DNA of 64,000 bases from Candidatus Rifleibacteriota bacterium (GTDB lineage: Bacteria; Muiribacteriota; Ozemobacteria; Ozemobacterales; Ozemobacteraceae), in contig CAJOND010000013.1 in the NCBI GenBank assembly GCA_905236675.1, forward strand, positions 1 through 64,000. The letters are read 5' to 3'. A program made the position numbers and the translations under genes. This document shows, in pieces, positions 15,877-25,771 of the stretch; within the stretch, counting starts at the first letter, position 1, and the number at the start of each line of letters is the position of its first letter. The notes under the pieces were generated by a model that was given only the letters and a program-made list of their open reading frames with translations, had not been told where the DNA came from and did not search any database.

Positions 15877-18303
15877 TTAAAAGAAACAATCTATGTCAGT
15901 AATATTTCTAGGAGTCTTCCCTTCGTTGTTTTTGATATTTAAATTAAATTTTTCTTTATATTTACTTAACAAATCAAGAATATCCGAGTTATTTGAAGCA
16001 AATAAAGCAGTATAGTGAAGAGGAGTATTCCCTTCAGAATCTTGCTGATTCATATCGGCTCCTTTTTCTAATAAAAGCTCTATTATTTTCGCATCATCAT
16101 TTAATAATGCCAGGTGTAAAGAATTCTGTTTCTTTGAATTCAAAATATTAGGATCTGCTCCATTTTGTAGTAAATAATTTACGAAAACTTCAGAAGAAGT
16201 ATTTACTGCACAATTTAGAGGCGTATTACCATCAGAATCTTGTATATTAACATTTGCACCATTACGAATAAGAACTTTTACAGCTTTAAAATTACCATTT
16301 TTCACAGCCAATACCAAAGGAGACTCTTTGTTTATGTTAAGAGCATTTATATCGGCTCCTTTATGTAATAACGCATCAATGATATTTGCAGAGTAATCAT
16401 TAACAGCAAAATGAAGTGGAGTATTAAGTTTCTTATCTTTTATATTGGGGCTAAATCCATTATTTAGAAGAAGACCAGCTATTTCTTTATTCGAATTAAT
16501 AACGGCGTAATGCAATGCGTTTCTACTATTAGCAGAATCAACTAAATTTTCACATTTATATTTAAAAATCAAAAATTTTATTATCTGAATATTATTAAAT
16601 TCAGATGCTATACATGGAGCAGGCTCACCCATAAAACTCATCTTAGACAAATCTTTATGTTCAGAAAGTTCAAAAAGTTTTACAAGTTTTCCTGTTTTTA
16701 TAAGGTTATATGCATCTCTCCATTCATTGTCTCCTACCGAATCATTGACTTCAAAAAACTTTTCAATTTTTCCTGTTTTAATAATCAAATTGACTGTTTT
16801 ATCAGAATCGTTTTCTGGGAAAGTGTTTTCAGCTTCGGTATTATTATTTTGGCTCTTACAAAAATTTAAATAGAATAAGATTGCTCTATTGGTAGTCAAA
16901 TTATCAAGATAATCTTCTACTTCTGCACCATTTTGTAAAAGAAAGGAAACCATTTCTTTCTGATTATTTATTACAGCAAAGAAAAGAGGGGTTTTACCAT
17001 TTTTGGTTCTTTTGTTAATCGGAATCCCAGCTTCTAAAACCTTTCTAGCAAGATAAATATTACCCTTCTGAGCAGCAGAATGAAGTAAAGTTTTGCCTTC
17101 GAACCAGCCTTCTCTCTCTATTTTTAGTTCTTTGTTTTTTATAGAATCATTTTTTGAAAAAGTTAATTCTCTAGTCAAATCAGCATTATTGTTAATAAGA
17201 ACATTTAAGCATCTATTTTTATCGTATTCACAAGCCCAAAACATAACTGGTAAAGAACTAAGATAAAGACTATCTATAGAATAACCATCTTTTAAAACTA
17301 CATCTAAAAGTCTGGAATAATCTTTTCTAAGCGCTAACTGACAGAAGAATGAATTTACAGTAAAAGAAAAATTTTCAAATAATTTATTATCACTAATACC
17401 ATATTTTTTTATCTTTTCTTTTTTTATTGTTTGTGAAATGTCATACTCCTCAATTAATTCATTTTCAGACAAAGAATTTAGTCTAGAAGTCATTCTTGAA
17501 AAGTCTTGCTTCATTACCATTTCATCTTTTTCAATTTCTTTATTAATAAACGCTTTGTCCTTTTCGTCAGTTTGTTTTATTTCATTACTGGCTAAGCTTG
17601 ATCTATTAGCAGTATTATTATCAGAAAGAGTTGATTCTTTCTGGTTTCTAACCAATTCTAATTTTTTCGAAACAATCATAAGTTCTTTCTTATAGTTCTT
17701 TTCATATTCATTAAATTCTTTCTGCTTTTCTTTTTTGTCTTCTGCTTTAAGATTATTAAATTCCAAAAGCTTTTCTCTATATTCGCTCGATATTTCTTTT
17801 AATCTTTGCCCTAATCTTTCTAATTTTTCCTCTTTTGTTTCTGTAGCTTGAGCTTTTTTTTCTAATTTAGAAGTAGTTGAAGATTGTCCAAATAATTTTC
17901 TAGCTAAGCCACGACCATCCGATCCCTCTTTTTTTTGAACTGGAGAATAATTAAAATTTGAGTTATCAGCATATTTTCTATTTGGTAAAAATCTGAAAGG
18001 CATAGAAGCATTTGAATTGGCTTTATTTTCAGGTTTAGTATCTAATTGAGTCTTTTTTATAGGAACTGCTTTAGTAGTAATTTTATTAATTGTTTTATCG
18101 CTTTTACTAATTATATTATTATCTTTAACTTTATTCTTTGTATCTTCTTTTAGGTTTTTATAATTAAACCCCAACCATAAAACAAGAGACATAAACAAAA
18201 ATAAGGATATTAAAAAAATAAAGAAACCAATATTAGAAGAATTTTCTCTATTATGGTAATTTCGTGAAGAATAATACTTATTTTTATATTCTTTATTATT
18301 CAT
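15877..18303 (-). CDS. Membrane-anchored ankyrin-repeat protein
   Basis: 808 residues. A short N-terminal tail, one membrane helix (about 25-47), a low-complexity basic linker and coiled coil (about 130-245), the shared helical motif LSENELIEEYD (about 275), then two ankyrin blocks: about 330-460 (module A, with CLNVLINNNADL and TLLHSAAQKGN) and about 520-800 (module B, seven or more repeats such as GNTPLHFAV..., ending EGKTPRNI). Ankyrin repeats bind proteins. With one anchor the repeats lie wholly on one side of the membrane, which side is not clear. Ribosome site GAGG is good. Last gene of the array. Confidence 0.88.
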   Translation of the reverse strand: MNNKEYKNKYYSSRNYHNRENSSNIGFFIFLISLFLFMSLVLWLGFNYKNLKEDTKNKVKDNNIISKSDKTINKITTKAVPIKKTQLDTKPENKANSNASMPFRFLPNRKYADNSNFNYSPVQKKEGSDGRGLARKLFGQSSTTSKLEKKAQATETKEEKLERLGQRLKEISSEYREKLLEFNNLKAEDKKEKQKEFNEYEKNYKKELMIVSKKLELVRNQKESTLSDNNTANRSSLASNEIKQTDEKDKAFINKEIEKDEMVMKQDFSRMTSRLNSLSENELIEEYDISQTIKKEKIKKYGISDNKLFENFSFTVNSFFCQLALRKDYSRLLDVVLKDGYSIDSLYLSSLPVMFWACEYDKNRCLNVLINNNADLTRELTFSKNDSIKNKELKIEREGWFEGKTLLHSAAQKGNIYLARKVLEAGIPINKRTKNGKTPLFFAVINNQKEMVSFLLQNGAEVEDYLDNLTTNRAILFYLNFCKSQNNNTEAENTFPENDSDKTVNLIIKTGKIEKFFEVNDSVGDNEWRDAYNLIKTGKLVKLFELSEHKDLSKMSFMGEPAPCIASEFNNIQIIKFLIFKYKCENLVDSANSRNALHYAVINSNKEIAGLLLNNGFSPNIKDKKLNTPLHFAVNDYSANIIDALLHKGADINALNINKESPLVLAVKNGNFKAVKVLIRNGANVNIQDSDGNTPLNCAVNTSSEVFVNYLLQNGADPNILNSKKQNSLHLALLNDDAKIIELLLEKGADMNQQDSEGNTPLHYTALFASNNSDILDLLSKYKEKFNLNIKNNEGKTPRNITDIDCFF

Positions 18304-18352
18304 AAAATACCTCTTAGCAAAACATTTAAATACTCATTTCAAACATACTTGT

Positions 18353-20080
18353 TTACAAACCAAGAATTTTAATCATTCGACTGTCAGTTGTTGCATATTT
18401 AGTTTTTTCATCAACTTTGACACCTTGCTTTATCAGTAATTCAACCAACTTATATTTGTTATTCTTAACTGCATAATAAAGAGGCGAAAAACCATCTTTA
18501 TTTTCTTTTGCATAATCTATTTTTAACACATTTTTATTTATAATATCTGATTTATTAAACAAAAATTCGCGGAACCAATTATCGTCATAAGTATATTTCG
18601 CTATATAATGTAATGGAGTATTGCCATCAGCATCCTGTTTATTCATATCAGCTCCATATTCTAACAAAGATTTGAAAGCAGAATAATTATTTGATAAAAC
18701 GGCTAAGTGCAATGGAGTCTGCTGCTTTTTATTAACAAGGTTTATATTACTTCCTTTATTCAAATATATATCTATAGGATGTATATTACTTAGAATAGCC
18801 AGATTCAACGGAGTATTATTATCTAAATCCAGAGAGTTTATATCAAAATTCTTATTAATAAATATACTAACAAATTGAATAGAATCGCTATGCATAGCAG
18901 CATAATGTAAAGCATTTCTGCCATTGATTGAATCTTTTAGATCTTTATTATTATGAAATCTATTTGCAAAATATCTTGTCACGTTAATACTACCATATTT
19001 TGCTGCTATACAAATTCCTGGTTCTCCATCGACATTAATAAATACTAGATTAAACCCATTTCGTTCTAAACGAAACAAATTGTCAAGTTCATCTCTCATA
19101 ATGTATTTATTAGCCAAAAAAGACTCTTTTGTTAACTCAACATTTTTTACATGAACCCCATTTTTGGCATGAATAAATCTTAATATTTCTCTGTCGTTGG
19201 TTAGCATTCTTAAATCTTCTCTTATAAAAATACCATTGTCAGCTAGTAGTTTAAGCATCTCCAAATTGCCTGCTCTTGTAGGATAATATAATAAGTTTCC
19301 AAAATTATTATATTCATCAAGGATTTCTTTATTCAAAGCACCATTTTTTATTAAAAATTCTACCATTTCATCTTTATTGTTTTTTACGGCTAAGTATAAA
19401 GGAGTTTCATTATTATTATTTTTTAGATTTATTGAGATACCTGCATTTAGTGCAAATTCCGCCATGTGAATATTTCCATATGATGCAGCTATATGAATAA
19501 TAGGATTATCAGGATGATTATCACTAACTTTTTTAATATTTAACCCATGATTTATAAAAATCTTCAGACAATCAGACTTGTTCTGTTCTGCAGCCATATA
19601 AACAAGATAATCAATATCGATATCAATTGAGTTGTATAAAATACTATTTGGAAGAATTCTAGCTGTAGCAGAGTTAATATCTACATAATTAAACTTTGAA
19701 TTATATCTATCAAAAATATTAGTAAGCAACAAATCTAATAGTTTTTGTAAATTTCGACTTATTGATAGTTTTAGAAGTCTGTTTATTGCTTCATTAAAAT
19801 TACTTTTTTTTGTCAAATTATAATAAGTATAATCCTCAATAAAACAATTATCTGCTTCTTTTATTAGTTCTTTTTCTGACATTTTATCAAAAGCTGCAAT
19901 ATTCTTTATTTTTACTAAAAGTTCTAGTTCTTTTTGCTTGTCCAAAAGCATATTTCTTATTTTAGTCAATTTAAATCTATCTTTTTGACATTTATCATAA
20001 TTAATATTGCTTTCTTTTACTTTCTGGTAAGCGTCTAAGCTTTTGTCTTTTTTTATACGTTCTTCTTTTATAATAATCAT
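18353..20080 (-). CDS. Ankyrin-repeat protein, C-terminal part of a frameshifted gene
   Basis: 575 residues with motif MSEKELIKEADNC (about 67-79), a module A ankyrin block, module B (LDNLFRLERNGFNL...GEPGICIAAKYG), and, unlike its paralogues, a further module-A-type end (KQGVKVDEKTKYATTD). It has no membrane anchor or ribosome site of its own. The missing N-terminus is encoded in another frame at 20001-20597. The two frames join if one A is dropped from the A7 run at 20048-20054 (minus strand), giving a protein of about 748 residues like the neighbours. Frameshifted pseudogene, slippage-dependent gene or sequencing error: undecided. Confidence 0.8.
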   Translation of the reverse strand: MIIIKEERIKKDKSLDAYQKVKESNINYDKCQKDRFKLTKIRNMLLDKQKELELLVKIKNIAAFDKMSEKELIKEADNCFIEDYTYYNLTKKSNFNEAINRLLKLSISRNLQKLLDLLLTNIFDRYNSKFNYVDINSATARILPNSILYNSIDIDIDYLVYMAAEQNKSDCLKIFINHGLNIKKVSDNHPDNPIIHIAASYGNIHMAEFALNAGISINLKNNNNETPLYLAVKNNKDEMVEFLIKNGALNKEILDEYNNFGNLLYYPTRAGNLEMLKLLADNGIFIREDLRMLTNDREILRFIHAKNGVHVKNVELTKESFLANKYIMRDELDNLFRLERNGFNLVFINVDGEPGICIAAKYGSINVTRYFANRFHNNKDLKDSINGRNALHYAAMHSDSIQFVSIFINKNFDINSLDLDNNTPLNLAILSNIHPIDIYLNKGSNINLVNKKQQTPLHLAVLSNNYSAFKSLLEYGADMNKQDADGNTPLHYIAKYTYDDNWFREFLFNKSDIINKNVLKIDYAKENKDGFSPLYYAVKNNKYKLVELLIKQGVKVDEKTKYATTDSRMIKILGL

Positions 20081-20597
20081 TCATTTTATTATTTATTTCT
20101 TTCAGATAATCAAGTGAACTATTTACTGCATCTAAATTTGCCGAAGACAATTCTTTTTCAAACTGATATTTTTTATTAAAATGCAAAACCCCAGAAGGAA
20201 TAGTTATTTCTCCAAAATTTGTTGATATATCTAAAAGGTAATAATCTACTGCATAATAAGATACTGGTGTTAAAATAATTAAGAATAAAACTGCAAATCC
20301 CCAAGGATTTGTCTTTGTCTTTTTAGGCTTCTGTTGTTCTTTTTCATTTTGTGCAAAATCCGAAGTGTTTGTTGAATCTGAAGTATTTGTTGAATCTGAA
20401 CTATCTGTTGAATCTGAAGTATCTGCCGAATCTGAATCACTTGAATAATTATAATTGTCATCATCAAACACATTTCCAGATTCTTCAAAAGTACTTCCAA
20501 AATCATCCTGGGTATTTCCCGATTCTTCAAAAGTATCTATAGAACCTGTATAATTTTGTAGTTCTTTTCCTTTTATTTCATCTTCATTATCACTCAT
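20001..20597 (-). CDS. N-terminal anchor part of the frameshifted ankyrin gene
   Basis: 198 residues: acidic tail with two FEESGN-type motifs, a Ser-Asp-Thr repeat, a membrane helix (about 96-118) and the start of the helical region (KKYQFEKELSSANLDAVN) that in the 22228-24651 paralogue leads straight into ankyrin repeats. Past codon 180 the frame reads a basic stretch with no homology before a stop, as expected after a frameshift. Ribosome site AAGGA upstream of ATG. See the 18353-20080 entry for the joining point. Confidence 0.75.
   Translation of the reverse strand: MSDNEDEIKGKELQNYTGSIDTFEESGNTQDDFGSTFEESGNVFDDDNYNYSSDSDSADTSDSTDSSDSTNTSDSTNTSDFAQNEKEQQKPKKTKTNPWGFAVLFLIILTPVSYYAVDYYLLDISTNFGEITIPSGVLHFNKKYQFEKELSSANLDAVNSSLDYLKEINNKMNDYYKRRTYKKRQKLRRLPESKRKQY
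20356..20445. repeat. 18-bp tandem repeat encoding Ser-Asp-Thr units
   Basis: Five consecutive 18-base units (starts 20356, 20374, 20392, 20410, 20428) with core GAATCTGAAGTATTTGTT, in frame in the extracytoplasmic or disordered tail of the ankyrin protein. A likely length-variable locus. Confidence 0.75.
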
Positions 20598-20648
20598 TTA
20601 GACTTCTTTCCTTCTACTCCATTTAAAACAGTTAATCACTTGACTTTG

Positions 20649-20759
20649 TTATCTGGTTTCAAGTTTTTTAACATTTAAAGAGCCTTCTGTTTCATCTATA
20701 GAAGAAACTGCATATACCCACAACTCTTTATTCTTATTATCATATTCTTTTCTACTCAT
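20649..20759 (-). CDS. Possible 36-residue remnant or small gene
   Basis: ATG at 20759 overlaps the stop of the upstream ankyrin pseudogene (ATGAGTAG), a coupling layout. The product (start MSRKEYDNKNKELW, end KKLETR) resembles nothing, though its start recalls the N-termini of neighbouring ankyrin genes. It may be a decayed gene start. Rest of the 20598-20751 gap shows nothing else. Confidence 0.3.
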   Translation of the reverse strand: MSRKEYDNKNKELWVYAVSSIDETEGSLNVKKLETR

Positions 20760-22231
20760 TAAAAAACTCTTTCAAAAAAGATACATCCATATTTAGTATT
20801 TCAAGCATCTGTTTGTCTTTTGTTCTCTTTTTTAAACGTTCATCAACTATAGCACCATTTTTTATTAAAAATTTTGCCATTTCATATTGATAAAACTTCA
20901 CGGCATTTTGGAGAGGGTTTAAAAATTTATTATTTATATCAGCACCTGCTTCCAAAGCTTTTCTAACCAGTTGAATATTTCCCTTTTCAGCAGCAACATG
21001 TAGCAAAATTCGACCATCTTCTAATTCTTCATTAAGAGAAGCAGATAAAGGAATAAGTATTTCCACTGAATTTCTAAAATCTTTCTCAGTAGCATAAAAC
21101 AATAATGGTAGTCCGTCTATTTTTGAATTTGAAAAATCTAATTCATGTTCCGTAAATAATATATTTAAAAAATTAAAATATCCTTCTTTAATCGATGCTT
21201 TTACCGCTTTTTCTTTGAAAAAGGTAATAAATAACTATATTTTTCATTTCCTTTTATACGATAGTAGATTTGTATTAATTCCTTTTCACTTCCACGTTCT
21301 ATTTTAGATTCAAATTTTTTTAAAGTATATATATCTTGCCAAATTCTTTTAAAATTTAGTTTAGCTTTGGAATATTCTTCTTTGTCTTCTTCTCTTTTAC
21401 TTTGTTCATATTTTTCTTTTGCTGCTTTTAAATTTTTTTCAGCTTTATTTAAATATTTATCATATTCATTAAGTTCTTTATTTTTCTTTAAAAATTTATT
21501 ATCATTTTCTTCCTTTTTTTCTTCTTCTACTTGTTTTGTTTTACTATCTTCATTCTTTGTAAGAAAACTCTCAGTTAATATAGTGATAGAGTCAAGGATA
21601 ATAATTTACTTAAATTATCAAATTCATCAGATTTATCAGGTTCTTCGGTTTTCTTTAAAACTCTATTATTATTCTGTTTTATTTTTTCTTCTGCTTGTTT
21701 TGCTTTTGAATCTTTAATTTTTTTAAAGAAACTATCCGCTAATTTCATATTAGGAGTATTTAGTAAATACAACAGATTAGATTTAGGTTCTAGTATTTTA
21801 GCTCTAATCTCAACCTGTTTAACCATATCATTTAATAATTCCGTATTTTTAGGATAATCTGCTAAAAATTCTTCAGCTTTTCTTTTATCCTCATCATTTT
21901 CACTTTTAAACTCCAAAGTATAATATCTATACCTCATTTCTTCAATTCTTAATAAACCTATTAAAAATGATTTTGTGTTCTCTATCTTTTCTATATCTGC
22001 TACATTTTCTAATTCTTTTTTAAATTCATCTTCACTTGAAACAGATATTATTCCTTCTGGAATTATATAATAATTAAACAACTTATAAAAAATTCTACTT
22101 TTCTCGCTATAGATATTATTCTTAGTATTTACAATGCTATAACCATATAAATCATTCTTTGAGAAAAAAATGAAGGTGACGCTTAATAACAAAAGATAGC
22201 CCAAAACTTGAACAAACTTTTTATTCTTCAT
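20752..22231 (-). pseudogene. Decayed ankyrin-repeat gene, at least two frameshifts
   Basis: Three frames add up to one paralogue. Frame 1 (22231 to about 21575) encodes a signal/anchor helix and the FKKELENVADIEKI helical region; its stop follows KLLSLTLSLY. Frame 2 (about 21600 to 21201) continues with a coiled coil (ESFLTKNEDSKTKQVEEE...) and stops at TAA 21201-21203. Frame 3 (about 21240 to 20752) has the ankyrin part (EDGRILLHVAAEKGN, ending VDERLKKRTKDKQML). The second shift fits one base lost from a T run at about 21216-21220. ADSFFKKIKDSKAKQAEE in frame 1 is repeated as TESFLTKNEDSKTKQVEE in frame 2, so a tandem duplication accompanies the first shift. Confidence 0.75.
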
Positions 22232-24651
22232 TTTTTATTTCCTTTTGAAATCATATCTTTATAATATTTTGATTGTAAAAAACAATTTGGTTCACCAATT
22301 TCTAAAGGAGTCTTCCCTTCTTTATTTTTCACTGTAAAATCAAATGTTTTTTTATAACGAGAGATTTCTTCTAACATCCTCTTAGTTGGGGCATATTTTG
22401 CAACATAATGCAAGGGGGTGTCACCATCAATATCCTGCTTATTTATATCTGCTCCATGGTCTAATAATCTCCAAACACTATAACTATCATCTATCAAGAT
22501 AGCCAGATGCAAAGGAGTTTGTTTTTTAGAATTTGTTACATTTACATCTGATCCATTTTTTAACCATACTTCAGTAATGAAATGTCTATGAGGACATTTC
22601 ATTATAGAATAGGTTAAAGGAGTGTATCCATCTACATCTTTTTGATTTATATTTGGCTTTCTGGAAAACAAATCTCTAGTTAAATTTGCCAGTTGAGTAT
22701 ATTTCAAAAAGAATAATGAATTTTGCTTTTTTAGGTTCAATATATTTGGATTCGCCCCTTTTTCTAGTAATTTTATTGGAACAGATAAATCCGAACTAGA
22801 AACATACCTACCTAAAGCTAAATTCAACGCGGTATTTCCATCAAAATCCTGAGCATTAACATCAAACCCTTTTTCTATTAGTAAATCTATTATTTTCCGA
22901 GAATCTCTTCTCATGTTATATTCTTGTTCATAATATTGTTCTTTAGAAGAAAGATTAATTTTTGAACAATCACTTTCCATAACGACATAGTGCAGCGCAT
23001 TTCGTCCATTTATTGAATCAATCAGATTCCTACAGTCATAATTATTTACAAAATACTCTACAATTCTCCATTTATTATATTTGAGAGCTATACAAATTCC
23101 AGGTTCACCATCGTAATACATCTCAGATAAATTTTTACCACTTTTTTCTAGTTTAATTAAACTTTCCAAATCATCATTTTTTATGAATTTACAAGCTTCT
23201 TCCCATTCTTTGTCTTTCTGTTTATCTTCATAATTTATATTTTTCCCATTTTTTTCCAATATAAACCGCAATATTTTTCTGTTATTTGTATACTGTTTTA
23301 AATCTTCATTGACGATAATTCCGTTACCTGCAAGCAACTCGATTATGTTAAATTTGTTAGTCAGAACAGAAAAATATAAAACATTTCCAGATTTATTATA
23401 TTTTTCAAACCTGTTGCCAGCTAAAGCACCTTGATTAACTAATAATTTAATCATTTCATAGTCATTCTTTTCAATTGCTAAATCAAATGGAGTTTCACCT
23501 GAATAATCCTCTATTTTATCAATTGGAATACCTGACTCCAAAGCTAATTTAGCCAAAATAATATTCCCTTTTTTTACAGCTAAATGTAATACGTTCTCTC
23601 CAGAACCTTTTCTTTCTATAGCTTTTAAATCTATTCCGTGAGCTATAAATACTTCTAAACAATCATTGTCATTTGCCATTATGGCATCGCAAAATTTTGA
23701 ATGTATAAAATCCTGGCCTAGCTTATTGTTCTCTTCTTCATTTGTGGTTAAGGTTTCACCTAAAAGTTTTGAATACTTTTTAAAAACAGATGATTCTACA
23801 AACTTTTTTAACACTTCTACGTCTGTGCAAAGTTTCGTTCCATTATAAAACTTATAATTGCCACTTTTATAGGCTTCAAGTTCTTTAATTAGTTCAGATT
23901 CGGTCATTTTATAATAATACTGAATATTTTTTACATTCGAGTTTAATTCTAGAATAGACTTTCTTTTTGAAAGCAATTCCAACCTGTTATTTATTGCTAT
24001 AGTATTCGTTTTCCTATAATTATTAAACTTGTCTAATAATTCTCTTTTTTCTTCTCTTGTTTTATCAGCATAACCAGAAGAACGATACATGTTATACGTT
24101 AAATCTTGAAATTCACGACGTTTGTGAATAAGGTGGGTTATAGTTTTGTTTACCTTTTCCAAACTAGCTGTCTGCAATTCTTTTTCAAATTTATTAGAAT
24201 CAATATAAGGTATGACATCAGAAGGAGCTACATTTTTTTCGGCATAATCTGAAGTAAAATCTGGCTTTATATTTCCCTTTGTTATTTTAGACTGAAAATC
24301 GTTATATAAAACACGAATGTAAAAATTCATTCTATGAAAAATATGAAATTTCCAATCCAAAAATATTATTGAAATAAGAACAAAAAGAACAATAACTTTT
24401 TCTAGTCTTTTATTTCTTTTGCGTAGCACATTTGAAACAAAAATCTCTTCTCTATGCTCAGCTGTCTTATTATTTTCAGCATCATTACCAGTATTACCAG
24501 GATCATTATAATTATCCATAGCAACATTTGAAAGAATTAATTCTTTGCCTTTATTCTCTTGAAAATAATCAGATTCATTATAATCGTTATTAATAGCCTG
24601 GCCCTTGTTATGATTTATATTACAGCTATTCTTTTCCGCATTATTATTCAT
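22228..24651 (-). CDS. Membrane-anchored ankyrin-repeat protein
   Basis: 807 residues, the best preserved full-length member. Asn/Glu-rich N-terminal tail, one membrane helix (about 89-112), helical region (FEKELQTASLEKVNK..., about 155-270, with MTESELIKELEAY), module A ankyrins (about 330-460), the linker KEWEEACKFIKNDDLESLIKLEKSGKNLS, and module B ankyrins to about 780. The stop overlaps the next ATG (ATGA). Ankyrin arrays bind partner proteins. Nothing shows an enzymatic function. Confidence 0.88.
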   Translation of the reverse strand: MNNNAEKNSCNINHNKGQAINNDYNESDYFQENKGKELILSNVAMDNYNDPGNTGNDAENNKTAEHREEIFVSNVLRKRNKRLEKVIVLFVLISIIFLDWKFHIFHRMNFYIRVLYNDFQSKITKGNIKPDFTSDYAEKNVAPSDVIPYIDSNKFEKELQTASLEKVNKTITHLIHKRREFQDLTYNMYRSSGYADKTREEKRELLDKFNNYRKTNTIAINNRLELLSKRKSILELNSNVKNIQYYYKMTESELIKELEAYKSGNYKFYNGTKLCTDVEVLKKFVESSVFKKYSKLLGETLTTNEEENNKLGQDFIHSKFCDAIMANDNDCLEVFIAHGIDLKAIERKGSGENVLHLAVKKGNIILAKLALESGIPIDKIEDYSGETPFDLAIEKNDYEMIKLLVNQGALAGNRFEKYNKSGNVLYFSVLTNKFNIIELLAGNGIIVNEDLKQYTNNRKILRFILEKNGKNINYEDKQKDKEWEEACKFIKNDDLESLIKLEKSGKNLSEMYYDGEPGICIALKYNKWRIVEYFVNNYDCRNLIDSINGRNALHYVVMESDCSKINLSSKEQYYEQEYNMRRDSRKIIDLLIEKGFDVNAQDFDGNTALNLALGRYVSSSDLSVPIKLLEKGANPNILNLKKQNSLFFLKYTQLANLTRDLFSRKPNINQKDVDGYTPLTYSIMKCPHRHFITEVWLKNGSDVNVTNSKKQTPLHLAILIDDSYSVWRLLDHGADINKQDIDGDTPLHYVAKYAPTKRMLEEISRYKKTFDFTVKNKEGKTPLEIGEPNCFLQSKYYKDMISKGNKK

Positions 24652-24659
24652 TTTATTAA

Positions 24660-25760
24660 TTAATCCTTATTATTCATTATTTTAAGCATTTTGATGTCTG
24701 AAGTTGCATTTTTAGATTTTTCATCAACTTTAGCACCCTGTTTTATCAGAAACTCCACCATTTGATAATGATTATTCTTTACCGCATAATATAGAGGCGT
24801 ATATCCATTTTTAGTCGTTTTATCTAATGAAACACCTGCTTTAATTAGTTTTTCTGCTAAAGAAATATTACCGTTATGAGCCGCAGAATGAAGTAAAGTC
24901 TTCCCAATATCTAATTCATTTTCTATTTTATCATCATCAATTTTTTCAAAAACTTTATTATCTAGATTTAATATTATTTCTCCCCATCTAAAAAAGTTAT
25001 CACTAGTTGATAAACGGCGGAATGAATAAAGCAATTCGCCATCTTTTCTAAGCTTGCTTTCATATACTTCAAGAACCCTACCCTTTCTATAACTCAATTC
25101 GGTTTTTGCAATCGGATACTGTTCTAATAAAACATCTAAACACTTTTGTTTATTGTTGTCTGCAACATAAAACACAACAGGAAGATAATTAATTTTCCAG
25201 TAAAAAAGTTTAAACTTCTTATTAAGTATTGCTTTTAACAAATCTGAGTAGTCCTTATCTATAGATATTTTAAAAAAAACTAAGGTTTCTAAGTCCTTGA
25301 AAAAACTATTTTCTTTTGATTTTGAATGAAAATTATCTTTATTATAGTCGTATATTTTATTAAAAATCACTATTAGATTCTTTTCTGATATTTCAAGTAA
25401 ATTGTTTCTTAATTCTAATAAATTATTACTATTAGATTGAAGATCACTTGTTAAAAAACTATTTTTAACCTTGTCTTCTAATTGTATTTTCTGTTCAATA
25501 TCCAAACTAACCTCATCTTTATTAACCGCTAATATAGGTTTAACTTCAATTATAAATAACAATAAGAAAATACAAACAAATTTATGTGTTTTAAACAATG
25601 TAAAAAACTTATTAAATGCTGGTTTAGTATTTAATGATTCTTTATGTGAAACTTTATAGCAGTATTCGTCTTCTAAAACATTTCCAGCTTCTTCACTATT
25701 TTCATTATAATAATTAGAAGATAAATCTATTTCTATATTCCGATAGTTTCTATCACTCAT
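24660..25760 (-). CDS. Membrane-anchored ankyrin protein, module A only
   Basis: 366 residues: acidic tail with SEEAGNVLEDEY, membrane helix (about 58-80), helical region, then LPVVFYVADNNKQKCLDVLLEQ and two ankyrin repeats (about 285-350) ending VDEKSKNATSDIKMLKI. It lacks module B, which in the next gene upstream (26420-27547) stands alone, as though one ancestral gene had been split or recombined. Ribosome site AAGGGA is good and the gene is intact. Confidence 0.85.
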   Translation of the reverse strand: MSDRNYRNIEIDLSSNYYNENSEEAGNVLEDEYCYKVSHKESLNTKPAFNKFFTLFKTHKFVCIFLLLFIIEVKPILAVNKDEVSLDIEQKIQLEDKVKNSFLTSDLQSNSNNLLELRNNLLEISEKNLIVIFNKIYDYNKDNFHSKSKENSFFKDLETLVFFKISIDKDYSDLLKAILNKKFKLFYWKINYLPVVFYVADNNKQKCLDVLLEQYPIAKTELSYRKGRVLEVYESKLRKDGELLYSFRRLSTSDNFFRWGEIILNLDNKVFEKIDDDKIENELDIGKTLLHSAAHNGNISLAEKLIKAGVSLDKTTKNGYTPLYYAVKNNHYQMVEFLIKQGAKVDEKSKNATSDIKMLKIMNNKD

Positions 25761-25771
25761 AAATATCCCTT

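Noticed and set aside
20001-20080. -1 programmed frameshift at the A7 run
   Set aside because: The second frame is +1 relative to the first, so a standard -1 slippery heptamer does not give the right frame; an extra A or RNA slippage fits better.
20279-20542. Frames on both strands in the 18-bp repeat
   Set aside because: Shadow frames caused by low-complexity repeat codons of the real gene on the minus strand.
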